Source of the DNA: CABMKH01 sp040797625
GTDB lineage: Bacteria > Bacillota > Clostridia > Tissierellales > Tissierellaceae
Reading direction: 5' to 3'
Assembly: GCA_052067355.1 (NCBI GenBank)
Contig: JBQHQH010000008.1
Coordinates: forward strand, 18,544 to 82,543
Length of the DNA: 64,000 nt
The translations under genes and the position numbers were made by a program. The notes under the pieces were generated by a model. The model was not told the origin of the DNA and made no database searches. It worked only from the letters and a program-made list of their open reading frames with translations. Shown piece after piece: positions 45,048-53,454 of this stretch; position 1 is the stretch's first letter; every line of letters begins with the position of its first letter.

Positions 45048-46124
45048 ATGCAAGGTAAAAGGAAAAAATGGACAGGTATCGTTGCAGCTTCTCTATTAAT
45101 GGTCACAGTAGTTTCCTCTTTTAGCTATGCTGCAAGAACCAAAAAGGTAATGGATATGTGGTACGGTAGCATGAATATCATCTATAACGGAAAGAATGTT
45201 ACCAATGATTTAAAACCCTTTGTTGACAAGGATGGTAATTCATATGTTCCACTAAGAATACTTTCTACTTATTTTGATAAAAATGTACAATGGGATGCTA
45301 AAACATACACAGCTACTGTTACTGACAAGGCAGGTTCTGGAGTTCAACAAGGAGAAATAGCTCAATTACAAAATAAAATATTATTAAAAGATATCGAAAT
45401 TACTGAGCTAAAGAAGAAAATTGAGAACCTAGAAAAAGAATTAGATGAGGATAGCAGAGACAGCAAATCCCTAAAGACCTTGGAAAAAGATTTAAACAGC
45501 GACTATGACAGGTATAAGAGTGTAGACTTCGATATCACCCTAAAGAGTAAAAACAAAGACAGAGACATCGAAGTTAGAATCGAAGTAGATCTTAGCAAGG
45601 ATAAGTCAAGATGGAATGATCTATCTACTAGAAATATAGAAAGCTATCTAGAAGATATCTGTAAAGATATACTCAAGGAATTCTCAAAAGCTGATATAAC
45701 TGGTTATATTCGAGATACAGACGCAAGAAAAGATTTAATAACATTCTCTGCAAAGTCTAATGGAAGAGTATCCATAGATGAGAAAGGTAGCAGCAGCGAT
45801 AAAAGCCTTAGAAAGCTTGAAGAACAATTAACTAGTGACTACCGTAAGTATTTAGATGACATCAAATTAGATGTAGAACTTAAGGGAGATTCTGATGATG
45901 TTAAGTTCTATGTAAATATCGACTATTATGAGTACAAAAAAGAGTGGAAAAAACTTTCAGATTCTGATATCAAAAGGTTGATGTCCAATATCTATGACGA
46001 TATTGAAGATGAATGGTCCAAAGCTAAGATCAGAGGATATGTATATGATACAGATGGAAAAGATGATATGGCACAATATTCTAGAACTAGCAAGGGAAAA
46101 GATAATTTTGATAGATGGTATTAG
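45048..46124 (+). CDS. Secreted protein with copper amine oxidase N-terminal-like domain and a duplicated domain
   Basis: 358 aa. Signal peptide to about 27. A copper amine oxidase N-terminal/stalk-type domain follows at about 38-92 (DGNSYVPLRILSTYFDKNVQWD). A short coiled coil (about 103-137) leads to two related units of about 95 residues (about 142-245 and 255-355). Both run LEKDL/LEEQL-x-SDY, a charged beta-rich part, then DI-x-GY-x-DTD ending. The duplication is visible by eye. No enzyme motif seen; role unknown, presumably in the envelope. ATG preceded by AAAGGAGTG. Confidence 0.85.
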   Translation: MQGKRKKWTGIVAASLLMVTVVSSFSYAARTKKVMDMWYGSMNIIYNGKNVTNDLKPFVDKDGNSYVPLRILSTYFDKNVQWDAKTYTATVTDKAGSGVQQGEIAQLQNKILLKDIEITELKKKIENLEKELDEDSRDSKSLKTLEKDLNSDYDRYKSVDFDITLKSKNKDRDIEVRIEVDLSKDKSRWNDLSTRNIESYLEDICKDILKEFSKADITGYIRDTDARKDLITFSAKSNGRVSIDEKGSSSDKSLRKLEEQLTSDYRKYLDDIKLDVELKGDSDDVKFYVNIDYYEYKKEWKKLSDSDIKRLMSNIYDDIEDEWSKAKIRGYVYDTDGKDDMAQYSRTSKGKDNFDRWY

Positions 46125-46129
46125 ACATT

Positions 46130-46161
46130 AAAGTCGGTCAACAAGACCGACTTTATTTTTT
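46130..46161 (+). terminator. Terminator of the duplicated-domain protein gene
   Basis: AAAGTCGGTC and GACCGACTTT form a perfect 10-bp stem around AACAA, followed by ATTTTTT. It is 5 bp after the stop codon. Confidence 0.92.
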
Positions 46162-46285
46162 AATATAATTGTTAAAAAACCTTAACATTTATTAATACAT
46201 TCCGATATATATTATAAGCACAAACTATATTGCCCGATAATGGTACAATCCATTGGGTAAAATTTATAAAAGGATGGTGTGTATT

Positions 46286-46957
46286 ATGAAAAAATTTATC
46301 ACTGTACTAACATTATCTTTATTATTAGCGACTTTCAGTACTGGATTTGTCCACGCTGAGGCCCAGGTCTTACCTCAAGAGGTAGACGAAGTTCTCAATG
46401 AATTGGAAAGAATGTCCGACAATATAGTGGATACTAACAATCTTAAGCTAGAAGAGGCCATGGAAGAAGTATTAGAACTTAAAGATGATATTCCAGCAAA
46501 GGTAGAAAGACTTGAAGGGTTATATCACAGGGTACAGGATGGAGCAAAAGCTATAGCAGAAATTGTAGAGAGACAATATGATGGAAAAAAACAATTTGTC
46601 TTGAATACAAAAGAAGTATATGAATTGTCCGTCCAGTTACAAGAGGATTTAAGCGATCTTAGATTAGAAATGAAAGACCTCATCAAAGACAAGGATAGGG
46701 AAATTGACAAAGAAACATATGGGGAAATTCGAAATACTACTAACACTCTAAAACAAGAGATTAAAGAAAATGACTATATTGTAGGTGAAATTGCTAAAGA
46801 GGTCAAAACTTACCTAAGATTAGTTAAAGATAAGAAATTTAGAGATGCTGTAAGATCATTTGAAAGAATACTAATTCTTCAAGACCAACAAATTGAACTA
46901 CTTAAGATTATAGACAGAAATATATTAGAACTCAACGACATACTTTTAAACGCTTAG
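46286..46957 (+). CDS. Secreted, mostly helical protein of unknown function
   Basis: 223 aa from the ATG at 46286, preceded by AAAGGATGG; the frame extends upstream to 46253, but the M at 46286 begins a normal signal peptide (MKKFITVLTLSLLLATFSTG, cleavage near VHAEA). The mature part is highly charged with heptad-like Leu/Ile spacing (about 35-220) and no cysteine-based or catalytic motif, suggesting a coiled-coil envelope protein. I do not recognise a family. It is a single transcription unit next to the duplicated-domain surface protein. Confidence 0.75.
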   Translation: MKKFITVLTLSLLLATFSTGFVHAEAQVLPQEVDEVLNELERMSDNIVDTNNLKLEEAMEEVLELKDDIPAKVERLEGLYHRVQDGAKAIAEIVERQYDGKKQFVLNTKEVYELSVQLQEDLSDLRLEMKDLIKDKDREIDKETYGEIRNTTNTLKQEIKENDYIVGEIAKEVKTYLRLVKDKKFRDAVRSFERILILQDQQIELLKIIDRNILELNDILLNA

Positions 46958-46970
46958 TTCCTACACCATT

Positions 46971-46993
46971 AAGAGCAGCCTATGGCTGCTCTT
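46971..46993 (+). terminator. Terminator of the helical secreted protein gene
   Basis: AAGAGCAGCC and GGCTGCTCTT form a perfect stem with a 3-nt loop, 13 bp after the stop codon. Only a short T-rich tail (ATATTGT) follows. Confidence 0.7.
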
Positions 46994-47060
46994 ATATTGT
47001 CTATGCTAAAAATCTTTACTTGATATTACAGCTATGGTGATAGAAATACCGCAATATATG

Positions 47061-47088
47061 TTTACTTTATCTAGTATTTTGGTATAAT
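47061..47088 (+). promoter_or_regulatory. Promoter of the antitoxin RNA
   Basis: TTTACT (47061-47066), 16-bp spacer, perfect TATAAT (47083-47088). The next 90 bases contain two hairpins and end in a terminator, with no reading frame. Confidence 0.65.
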
Positions 47089-47094
47089 ATAAAT

Positions 47095-47182
47095 AAGGCA
47101 ATCGGCACCACAAAGGTGTAGTTGCCACAAAGTAAGTTAAATCATTTTAACCACTCTGGTGCTAGCAGGGTGGTTATTTTTT
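47095..47182 (+). ncRNA. Antisense antitoxin RNA of a type I toxin-antitoxin pair
   Basis: Predicted transcript of roughly 88 nt. The 5' part folds as GGCAA...TTGCC with an inner GCACC/GGTG stem. The 3' end is an intrinsic terminator (AACCACTCTG with CAGGGTGGTT, then ATTTTTT, 47149-47182). Its last bases are complementary to the end of the 29-residue toxin gene on the other strand. The convergent overlap matches known Gram-positive type I systems (for example txpA/RatA). The limits are inferred from the promoter and terminator, not measured. Confidence 0.65.
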
Positions 47183-47263
47183 GTCTCTCTCTAAATAGGA
47201 GATAAGTGATAAGATAAACATCCCAAAAGAAATCATCAATGAGATTGCTTGAAATGTACTCAT
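47174..47263 (-). CDS. Small hydrophobic holin-like toxin (type I toxin-antitoxin)
   Basis: 29 residues: MSTFQAISLMISFGMFILSL in the first 20, then a short tail ending in ERDKK. A single membrane helix (about 4-23) followed by a charged tail, and the MSTFQA opening, match the putative holin-like toxins common in Firmicutes. The ATG at 47263 follows GGAGGTGG. The message would be driven by the promoter at 47336 and overlap the convergent antitoxin RNA. Such peptides insert in the cell's own membrane. It is too short for ordinary gene calling. Confidence 0.78.
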   Translation of the reverse strand: MSTFQAISLMISFGMFILSLISYLERDKK

Positions 47264-47335
47264 CTACACCACCTCCTTCCTTTCGTCAGAAGTAAGGTGG
47301 CAACCACACTCTGCTTTTCCGATTACCTTGCATTA

Positions 47336-47364
47336 ATTTTATCATGGTTAATGACTTATTTCAA
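47336..47364 (-). promoter_or_regulatory. Promoter of the holin-like toxin gene
   Basis: Minus-strand TTGAAA (47359-47364), exactly 17-bp spacer, TAAAAT (47336-47341). The leader of about 65 nt contains AAGGTAATCGG and GGTTGCCAC, close to the words AAGGCAATCGG and AGTTGCCAC at the 5' end of the antitoxin RNA. Confidence 0.6.
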
Positions 47365-47381
47365 TATATTACCAAAAATCA

Positions 47382-47395
47382 GACCCGTAAGAGTC
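47382..47395 (-). terminator. Probable terminator of the second LysM 5'-nucleotidase gene
   Basis: Short GACTC/GGGTC stem followed on the minus strand by TGATTTTTGG, 19 bp after the stop codon. The stem is weak. Confidence 0.4.
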
Positions 47396-47413
47396 CTCCA
47401 GATATTCCATATC

Positions 47414-49465
47414 CTATGGTACTAATATTACCTGACCTGGATATATGAGATGTGGATTCTTTAAATTATTAAACTCTGCTAATTCTTGCCATGTCTTTCC
47501 AAATTGTCTACCTATCTTCCACAATACATCTCCTTGTTTTACCGTATATTCCTTTTTCTTGATTGGTTCTGGCTTTACCTCGACCTTAGTCTCTTGAGTA
47601 GGTTCTGACTTTGGTTCTTCTATTGGCTCTACCTTTGCTTCCTCTACTGATTTTTCAGCAATAAATTTATTTGGAATCATACCTTCTCTCATTAAATCTT
47701 GAATATTGATAGATTTTATATTATAGCTTCTTCCATCTTCAGATGTTGGAATAACTATACTACCTTTGTTTATCTCTTCTATTATATATTCCCTTAATTT
47801 AAGTTCACTTATAGTATATTCATTGTATGGATCATTAAATTCTGCCCCTATTATCTTCCAGTTGTTGTCAACTTCAGGAGCTATCTCTCCTTTTTCTCTA
47901 ATATAATCTGCTATATAAGATCTTAGAGATTTAGGATCTGAATCAAAATATGGTTCCCTACTGAGAATTCCCATATTCTTTAATCCACCATATCTGTAGT
48001 TATTTATAGCCAATTTAAATATATCTGTATCCTTAACAGGTTCACCTTTAAACTTCAAATCAACTATCCTCTGTCCCTCTGGTTTAGATATATCTATCTT
48101 GTATTCTACTCCCTGAAACATATCATAATTATATCCTCTAATATCTGGATTAAAGCTGATATTTATATCTCCTGGTTTAAAAGTATTGTAATAACGAGCT
48201 GACCATTCCATATAGTCTTTTAGCTCCTTACCATCTATCTCTATACCTATAAGAGTATTTGGATATTTATAGATATCAAATATACTTGCATAAGTGATAT
48301 TTCCAGCCTTTATATTAGAATTAGGTTGAAATAGTGCAGCAGCTGCAATATCTGCTCCTGTTGCCTTAAGCTGTACTTCATTTATAAGTTCTATTACTCC
48401 AGTATCTCTGATCTGCGCCTCTGGAATCCCCTTGATTTCAGATGGCGGTGCAAAATCCTCTGTAGCAACCCCTATTACATCTACTAAAAACTCTAATGTC
48501 TTTTCATGATATTCCTTTGCATACTCTTTTAAGTCCTGTGAAGCTTCATAGTCCTTTACATCTATGATCTCAACTCTGTTGTCATCTAATATCCAATCAT
48601 CCTTTTCTTTCTTCAAAGATAGATCAAATCTTACAACTTGTCTAGCTGCATCTCTAGCTCCACCTACTACAGTATTTCCTAATTTTTCTTTTACTGTAGC
48701 ATGACTATGTCCCACTAACAATGCTGCTATATCAGGACATCTCTCAATAATCTCCTTTGCTCCATCCTTTCCATATTCATCATCAAATCCAGCATGAGCT
48801 GTGGCTATGATGATATCCGACTTCTCTCTCAACTCCTCTATATGTGCTTCAGCTGCATCTGCCATATTTTCAAATTTTAGCTCTGTGACCTTTGGACCAT
48901 CCCATCTTGGAATATTAGGGTTAGTTAAACCTAATATCCCCACCTTGATACCTGCAACTTCTACAACGGTATATGGCTTTACTAAATAAGAGTTATCTTT
49001 TTTGTACTTTGCATTTGCAGCAAGTATTGGAAACTCTGCCTCTTTTTCAATCTTCTCTATCATGTCAATACCAAAGTTAAATTCATGATTTCCTAGAGTC
49101 ATAGAATCATATTTCATAAAGTTCATTACATCTATTACTGGGTGGGGGATCTCCTTCCTTGGATTATATAAGTCATCAGAAAGTATAGTTCCCTGAATAG
49201 TATCTCCATTATCTATAAGTAGTGTATTTGGACTTTCTTTTCTCACCTTTTCCACTATGGAATATATCTTTGCTATACCTATGTCTTCTTTTTCTTCACC
49301 ATCTTCATAGGACCAGTTATAGATATTGCCATGCATATCTGTAGTACCTAGTATAGTAATGTCTACCTTTTCTGTTTCGGCAAAAGATGCAGTGGGGAAA
49401 ACGATACCTATTAGCATAAATAACGATAGTGTTAAACTCATAATTCTCCTGTCCCTTTTAAACAT
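47414..49465 (-). CDS. Secreted 5'-nucleotidase-type metallophosphatase with LysM domain (2)
   Basis: 683 aa. Signal peptide to about 29. Metallophosphoesterase motifs are GTTDMHGN (about 39-46), DNGDTIQG, LGNHEFNFG, TAHAGFDDEYG and VGHSH. The C-terminal nucleotidase domain (about 330-545) precedes a Glu/Lys/Pro-rich linker and a final LysM domain (about 640-683) nearly identical to that of the 37123 gene (WQELAEFNNLKNPHLIYPGQ). The catalytic part resembles the 2',3'-cyclic-nucleotide phosphodiesterase/CpdB-like branch more than the first paralogue does. Likely wall-associated nucleotide scavenging. Confidence 0.92.
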   Translation of the reverse strand: MFKRDRRIMSLTLSLFMLIGIVFPTASFAETEKVDITILGTTDMHGNIYNWSYEDGEEKEDIGIAKIYSIVEKVRKESPNTLLIDNGDTIQGTILSDDLYNPRKEIPHPVIDVMNFMKYDSMTLGNHEFNFGIDMIEKIEKEAEFPILAANAKYKKDNSYLVKPYTVVEVAGIKVGILGLTNPNIPRWDGPKVTELKFENMADAAEAHIEELREKSDIIIATAHAGFDDEYGKDGAKEIIERCPDIAALLVGHSHATVKEKLGNTVVGGARDAARQVVRFDLSLKKEKDDWILDDNRVEIIDVKDYEASQDLKEYAKEYHEKTLEFLVDVIGVATEDFAPPSEIKGIPEAQIRDTGVIELINEVQLKATGADIAAAALFQPNSNIKAGNITYASIFDIYKYPNTLIGIEIDGKELKDYMEWSARYYNTFKPGDINISFNPDIRGYNYDMFQGVEYKIDISKPEGQRIVDLKFKGEPVKDTDIFKLAINNYRYGGLKNMGILSREPYFDSDPKSLRSYIADYIREKGEIAPEVDNNWKIIGAEFNDPYNEYTISELKLREYIIEEINKGSIVIPTSEDGRSYNIKSINIQDLMREGMIPNKFIAEKSVEEAKVEPIEEPKSEPTQETKVEVKPEPIKKKEYTVKQGDVLWKIGRQFGKTWQELAEFNNLKNPHLIYPGQVILVP

Positions 49466-49534
49466 AAAACCCCTCCTTAATATTATAAAGAAAACTACAA
49501 AATCATTATATCATATATTATCACTTTAATTCCA

Positions 49535-49572
49535 TAAAAAAGACTCCTTCGGATTTCTCCTCTAGAGTCTTT
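49535..49572 (-). terminator. Terminator of the thioredoxin reductase-like gene
   Basis: AAAGACTC and GAGTCTTT arms around an 18-nt loop, followed on the minus strand by TTTATGG, 10 bp after the stop codon. Confidence 0.7.
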
Positions 49573-49582
49573 AATCTGTCTT

Positions 49583-50497
49583 CTATAGAGTATTTAAATA
49601 GTCGTTAGCCGACAATGCACACTTTGCTCCATCTCCTGCAGACATGATGATCTGTTTATATGGAACATCTGTAACATCTCCTGCAGCAAATATACCTTTG
49701 ATATTGGTCTCACCATATCTATCTACTATAATCTCTCCCCTATCATTTAGTTGAATAATATCCTTAAATGGTTCTGTATTTGGTAGATATCCTATCTCTA
49801 CAAATATTCCATTAGCAGGTATAATAGATACATCTCCTGTAGCTTTATCCAACACCTTGACTCCTGTCATGAACTTTTCTCCTAGAATTTCCTGTATCTG
49901 AGTCTCTAAATGAATAACTACATTTTCTAGTTTCTTAACTTGGTCTATTAAAATCTTATCTGCCCTCAGTTGACTCCTATGGATAAGCGTCACTTTATTT
50001 GCAATCTTAGATAGGTCAATAGCAGCCTCTATGGCAGAGTTACCTCCTCCTGCTACAATTACATCTAAATCTGCAAAGAAAGGTCCATCACATATAGCAC
50101 AATATGCAACTCCCCTTCCAGAGAATTCTGCTTCTCCTGGAACCCCTAGTTTTCTAGGCTTACTTCCAGTAGCAATAATTATAGACTTTGCCTTATGAAT
50201 AGTGCCATCTGAAAGTACTACCTCTTTTGTCTTTGAATCCTCTGAAACTCTAATAGATTCAACTGTCGCAAAATCAAATATAGGCACATCTAGTGCTTTT
50301 ACATGGTCTGCAAATTCCTTTACAAGCCCTTCTCCGCTTATGGATTTATGTCCTAAATAGTTTTCTACAGCAGAAGTACTCTTCACTTGGCCTCCAAGTT
50401 CCTGTGCTATTATAGCTACGTTAGCACCTTTTCTCTTAGCATATAATGCTGAATTTAGACCTGCAGGTCCTCCACCAATTACCAAAACATCGTACAT
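49583..50497 (-). CDS. trxB: Thioredoxin reductase-like FAD/NAD(P)-dependent oxidoreductase
   Basis: 304 aa. FAD-binding GGGPAGLNSALYA (8-20), redox-active pair C133/C136 in CAICDG, NAD(P)-binding GGGNSAIEAA (about 151-160) and the C-terminal FAAGDVTDVPYKQ FAD motif. Length and layout fit low-molecular-weight thioredoxin reductase, which passes electrons to thioredoxin or a related carrier. No thioredoxin gene is adjacent, so a ferredoxin- or glutaredoxin-coupled relative is possible. It is a single transcription unit with its own terminator. Confidence 0.9.
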   Translation of the reverse strand: MYDVLVIGGGPAGLNSALYAKRKGANVAIIAQELGGQVKSTSAVENYLGHKSISGEGLVKEFADHVKALDVPIFDFATVESIRVSEDSKTKEVVLSDGTIHKAKSIIIATGSKPRKLGVPGEAEFSGRGVAYCAICDGPFFADLDVIVAGGGNSAIEAAIDLSKIANKVTLIHRSQLRADKILIDQVKKLENVVIHLETQIQEILGEKFMTGVKVLDKATGDVSIIPANGIFVEIGYLPNTEPFKDIIQLNDRGEIIVDRYGETNIKGIFAAGDVTDVPYKQIIMSAGDGAKCALSANDYLNTL

Positions 50498-50609
50498 ATA
50501 TATCCCCCCCTAAATTCCATAACATCTCTTGAGAATATAATTATAAGTCAAAGATGAATAAAAGTCAATTACCCCCCATGGGTAATGTTTATTAAAATAA
50601 TAGAGATGA

Positions 50610-51146
50610 TTATTCCAACCTTTTAGTATGGATAATTGAATACACAAGTTTTCCATTTCTATGTTCAGATTTCATCAAGTCAATCTTACCTACATTGATA
50701 CCTGTTCCTATAATAGATTGTGATAGTTCTTTAAGGCTAAAACCTTCTTTCATCATTACCTTTCTTCCAATGGTAATATGAGGTTTATAAGGTCTACTCT
50801 CCAACTTAAAGCTCTCTCTAATTAACCCCTCATGAAGTATATATTGGACTTCAAGAAGTGAATCATTATTTTCAATTCCTATCCAATATATGTCTCCCCC
50901 TGCTCTTTTAAAGAGTCCTATATCTTGTATATCCATCTTAAATTCTTTATACTTTAATCTGTCCATAACACTCTTTATTGTTTCAACTCTATTTATAGGA
51001 ATTTCTCCTAAAAACTCTAACGTGAGATGCATATGTTCCCTACTAGTGAATCTTCCCTGAGTAGAATATATTCTTACTTCATCTATTACATCTTCAATTT
51101 TATCTTTCACTTCTTCTTCAAAATTAATAGCAATAAACAATCTCAT
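50610..51146 (-). CDS. thpR: RNA 2',3'-cyclic phosphodiesterase (2H family)
   Basis: 178 aa from the ATG at 51146, which has AGGAG 8 bp upstream; an in-frame GTG at 51155 overlaps it. The two histidine motifs of the 2H superfamily are present: MHLTLEFLG (about 41-49) and PHITIGRKV (about 126-134). The N-terminal MRLFIAINF is typical of ThpR/LigT, which opens 2',3'-cyclic phosphate ends of RNA. Its physiological substrate in bacteria is uncertain. It follows the third 5'-nucleotidase gene by 67 bp. Confidence 0.9.
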   Translation of the reverse strand: MRLFIAINFEEEVKDKIEDVIDEVRIYSTQGRFTSREHMHLTLEFLGEIPINRVETIKSVMDRLKYKEFKMDIQDIGLFKRAGGDIYWIGIENNDSLLEVQYILHEGLIRESFKLESRPYKPHITIGRKVMMKEGFSLKELSQSIIGTGINVGKIDLMKSEHRNGKLVYSIIHTKRLE

Positions 51147-51174
51147 ATTATCCACTCCTCAAATATATAAGGAT

Positions 51175-51200
51175 AATGGGACAAATTTCATTGTCCCATT
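51175..51200 (-). terminator. Possible terminator between the third 5'-nucleotidase and thpR
   Basis: AATGGGACAA and TTGTCCCATT form a perfect 10-bp stem with a 6-nt loop. The minus-strand tail (ATCCTTATATATTTG) is only partly T-rich, so read-through into thpR is likely. Confidence 0.5.
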
Positions 51201-51213
51201 AACTATTTTCCCA

Positions 51214-53328
51214 CTATGGTAATTTTATTATTAGCTCTTGATTTGGATATATTAGGTTTGGATTCTTGATATTATTATCTCTTGCAATATCAAGATAGTT
51301 CACATTGTATTTCTTTGCAATTCTGATTAAAAAGTCTCCTTTTTGAACTACATATACTACAGTCTTATCGTCTTTAGATTTATTATTCTCTTTAATCTCT
51401 TCTTTGATTTCTTTTTTAACTTCTTCTGTTTTATCCTGTGGTTTTTCTTCCTTAGTTTCTACCTTTGATTTAGTAGGTCCTTCTGAATGGCTTAGCTCTT
51501 GATCTACATCTTCCAAGCCTGTAACTACTTTACCATCCTTTATTATCCCCTGAGCTTCTAGTTCTTGAATATTTAAAGAATGATTATATGGAATCGGCAA
51601 CTTTTTATTATTTACTAAATCTATTATCTCATCTCTAAGAGGATGTTCCAAATCTACTCCTATTATCTCCCAGTTATTTGAAACCTCTGGATTAATAGTA
51701 CCTTCTGTTTGAATATATTCAGCTAGATAATCCCTTATAGCCTTTGGTGATTCCCACTTTTTATTTCCAGCTACAAGCTTATTAGCCTTTAGTCCACTTG
51801 AGTATCTATAGTTATTTACAGCCAATGTCAATACTTCATCATCTTTTAATGGCTGACCCTTATATTTAACATCAACTATTCTCTCACCCGCTGGCTTAGA
51901 TAGATCTATCTTATAATCTACACCTTCGAACATATCATATAGATATCCAGGCACATTTTCATCAAAAGAAATAGAAATATCTCCCCGCTTCCATGTATTA
52001 TAATGGGAAGCAGACCACTCCATATAGCCTTTTAGCTCTTTTCCTGTTACATCTACAGTGTATAGTGTGTTATCAAATTTATATATATTAAATAGACTTC
52101 CATAGTTTATATCTCCTGCTTTTATATCGGATTTATCTTGGAATAAAGCCACAGATGTTACATCTGCACCAGAGATATCGAGCTGAACTTTTGCTATTAA
52201 ATCTATTACAGCAGTGTCCCTAAGCTTTCCTTCAGGAATACCTTCTATTTCATTCTTAGGTTGAAAATCTGCAGAAGCTTGCCCAAATATTCCTCCACCT
52301 GTTACACCATCTTCATCTGAGCCTTCTCCTTTTATAAAGTTAATAGTAGCTTGATGTTCTTCTTTTATTAGATCTCTAATCTCTTGATCTGGTTCTACAC
52401 CTTCCATATCAACTGTTTTTACTTCTCTATCTACTACTACGAATTTTCCATCTTTCTTTTTTAGCTTTAAGTCAAATTGAACAACATCTCTTCCATTATT
52501 TCTAGGTGATCCTATTAAAGTATTTCCTATCTTATCTTCACTCTTTGTATGATAATGACCCAATAATAATACATCAATTTCAGGAACTTCCTGTAATAAT
52601 TTTTCTGCACCATCAGAGCCATTTTCTTCATCATATTCTGGGATCATTCCCACATGAGCAGATACTACTAGAACATCTACTTTTTCTTCCTTTAAGATCT
52701 TTGTATATTTCTTTCCTTCTTCAGTTATAGAACTAAACTCCACACTATCTACTTTTTCTCCATCCCATCTTGGAGCATTAGGATTTGTAAGACCTATGAT
52801 ACCTATCTTTACTCCATCTTTTTCAACTATGATATATGGTTTAGCTAATTCTCTACCTTCCTTGTAAACTGCATTTGCAGCAAGTACAGGCATCTCTAAT
52901 TCTCTAGTGATCTTATCTACAAAATCCATGCCAAAATTAAATTCATGATTCCCAAGGACTACTGCATCATATTTCATATGATTGAATACCTTTGACACTG
53001 GATGAATTACATCTAGCTTCTTATTGTATACTGCATCAGCTAGTATAGTACCTTGATAGGTATCACCATTATCTATTAGAATTGTATTTGGGTTTTTAGC
53101 CCTCATTTCTTTCAGATAAGTAGATATTCGCGCCATACCATTATTTTTCGTCTCTACATCATCTTCATAGGTAAATCCATATAAGTTAGAATGGGTATCA
53201 GATGTCCCCAAAATAGTTATATGAACATCTTCTAACTTTTCAGCTTCAGCATAAGAAACATTCGCTCCACTGATTATTCCAACAGTTAAAGCCAATACGA
53301 CGACCATACTTCTAGTAAGTTTTCCCAA
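51214..53328 (-). CDS. Secreted 5'-nucleotidase-type metallophosphatase with LysM domain (3)
   Basis: 704 aa, starting at a TTG (53328) with AGGAGG 7 bp upstream. Signal peptide to about 27. Metal motifs are GTSDTHSN (about 41-48), DNGDTYQG, LGNHEFNFG, SAHVGMIPEY and LGHYHT, where the usual GHSH is GHYH. Nucleotidase C-terminal domain at about 345-590, a Lys/Glu-rich linker, then a diverged LysM (GDFLIRIAKKYNVNYLDIAR). It resembles the 47414 paralogue along the catalytic part. A 27-bp palindrome lies just upstream. Confidence 0.92.
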   Translation of the reverse strand: MGKLTRSMVVVLALTVGIISGANVSYAEAEKLEDVHITILGTSDTHSNLYGFTYEDDVETKNNGMARISTYLKEMRAKNPNTILIDNGDTYQGTILADAVYNKKLDVIHPVSKVFNHMKYDAVVLGNHEFNFGMDFVDKITRELEMPVLAANAVYKEGRELAKPYIIVEKDGVKIGIIGLTNPNAPRWDGEKVDSVEFSSITEEGKKYTKILKEEKVDVLVVSAHVGMIPEYDEENGSDGAEKLLQEVPEIDVLLLGHYHTKSEDKIGNTLIGSPRNNGRDVVQFDLKLKKKDGKFVVVDREVKTVDMEGVEPDQEIRDLIKEEHQATINFIKGEGSDEDGVTGGGIFGQASADFQPKNEIEGIPEGKLRDTAVIDLIAKVQLDISGADVTSVALFQDKSDIKAGDINYGSLFNIYKFDNTLYTVDVTGKELKGYMEWSASHYNTWKRGDISISFDENVPGYLYDMFEGVDYKIDLSKPAGERIVDVKYKGQPLKDDEVLTLAVNNYRYSSGLKANKLVAGNKKWESPKAIRDYLAEYIQTEGTINPEVSNNWEIIGVDLEHPLRDEIIDLVNNKKLPIPYNHSLNIQELEAQGIIKDGKVVTGLEDVDQELSHSEGPTKSKVETKEEKPQDKTEEVKKEIKEEIKENNKSKDDKTVVYVVQKGDFLIRIAKKYNVNYLDIARDNNIKNPNLIYPNQELIIKLP

Positions 53329-53351
53329 GATAATTCCTCCTCTATTTTCTA

Positions 53352-53378
53352 TTTATGATAATATAATATTATCATAAA
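53352..53378. promoter_or_regulatory. Palindrome upstream of the third 5'-nucleotidase gene
   Basis: TTTATGATAATAT and its exact complement flank a single A, giving 13-bp arms, 24 bp upstream of the start codon. Its AT richness makes chance a real possibility; otherwise it could be an operator or a leader hairpin. Confidence 0.35.
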
Positions 53379-53400
53379 TTTCCATAAATAGGTATAAAGA

Positions 53401-53435
53401 AACACCTTATAGTTATGTTTCGCCTATAAGGTGTT
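53401..53435 (-). terminator. Terminator downstream of the PTS/GH1 operon
   Basis: AACACCTTATAG and CTATAAGGTGTT form a perfect 12-bp stem with an 11-nt loop, followed on the minus strand by TCTTTATA. It lies about 125 bp after the GH1 stop codon and just after the M20-like fragment. Confidence 0.65.
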
Positions 53436-53454
53436 CTAGGAAAATCTATTTATT

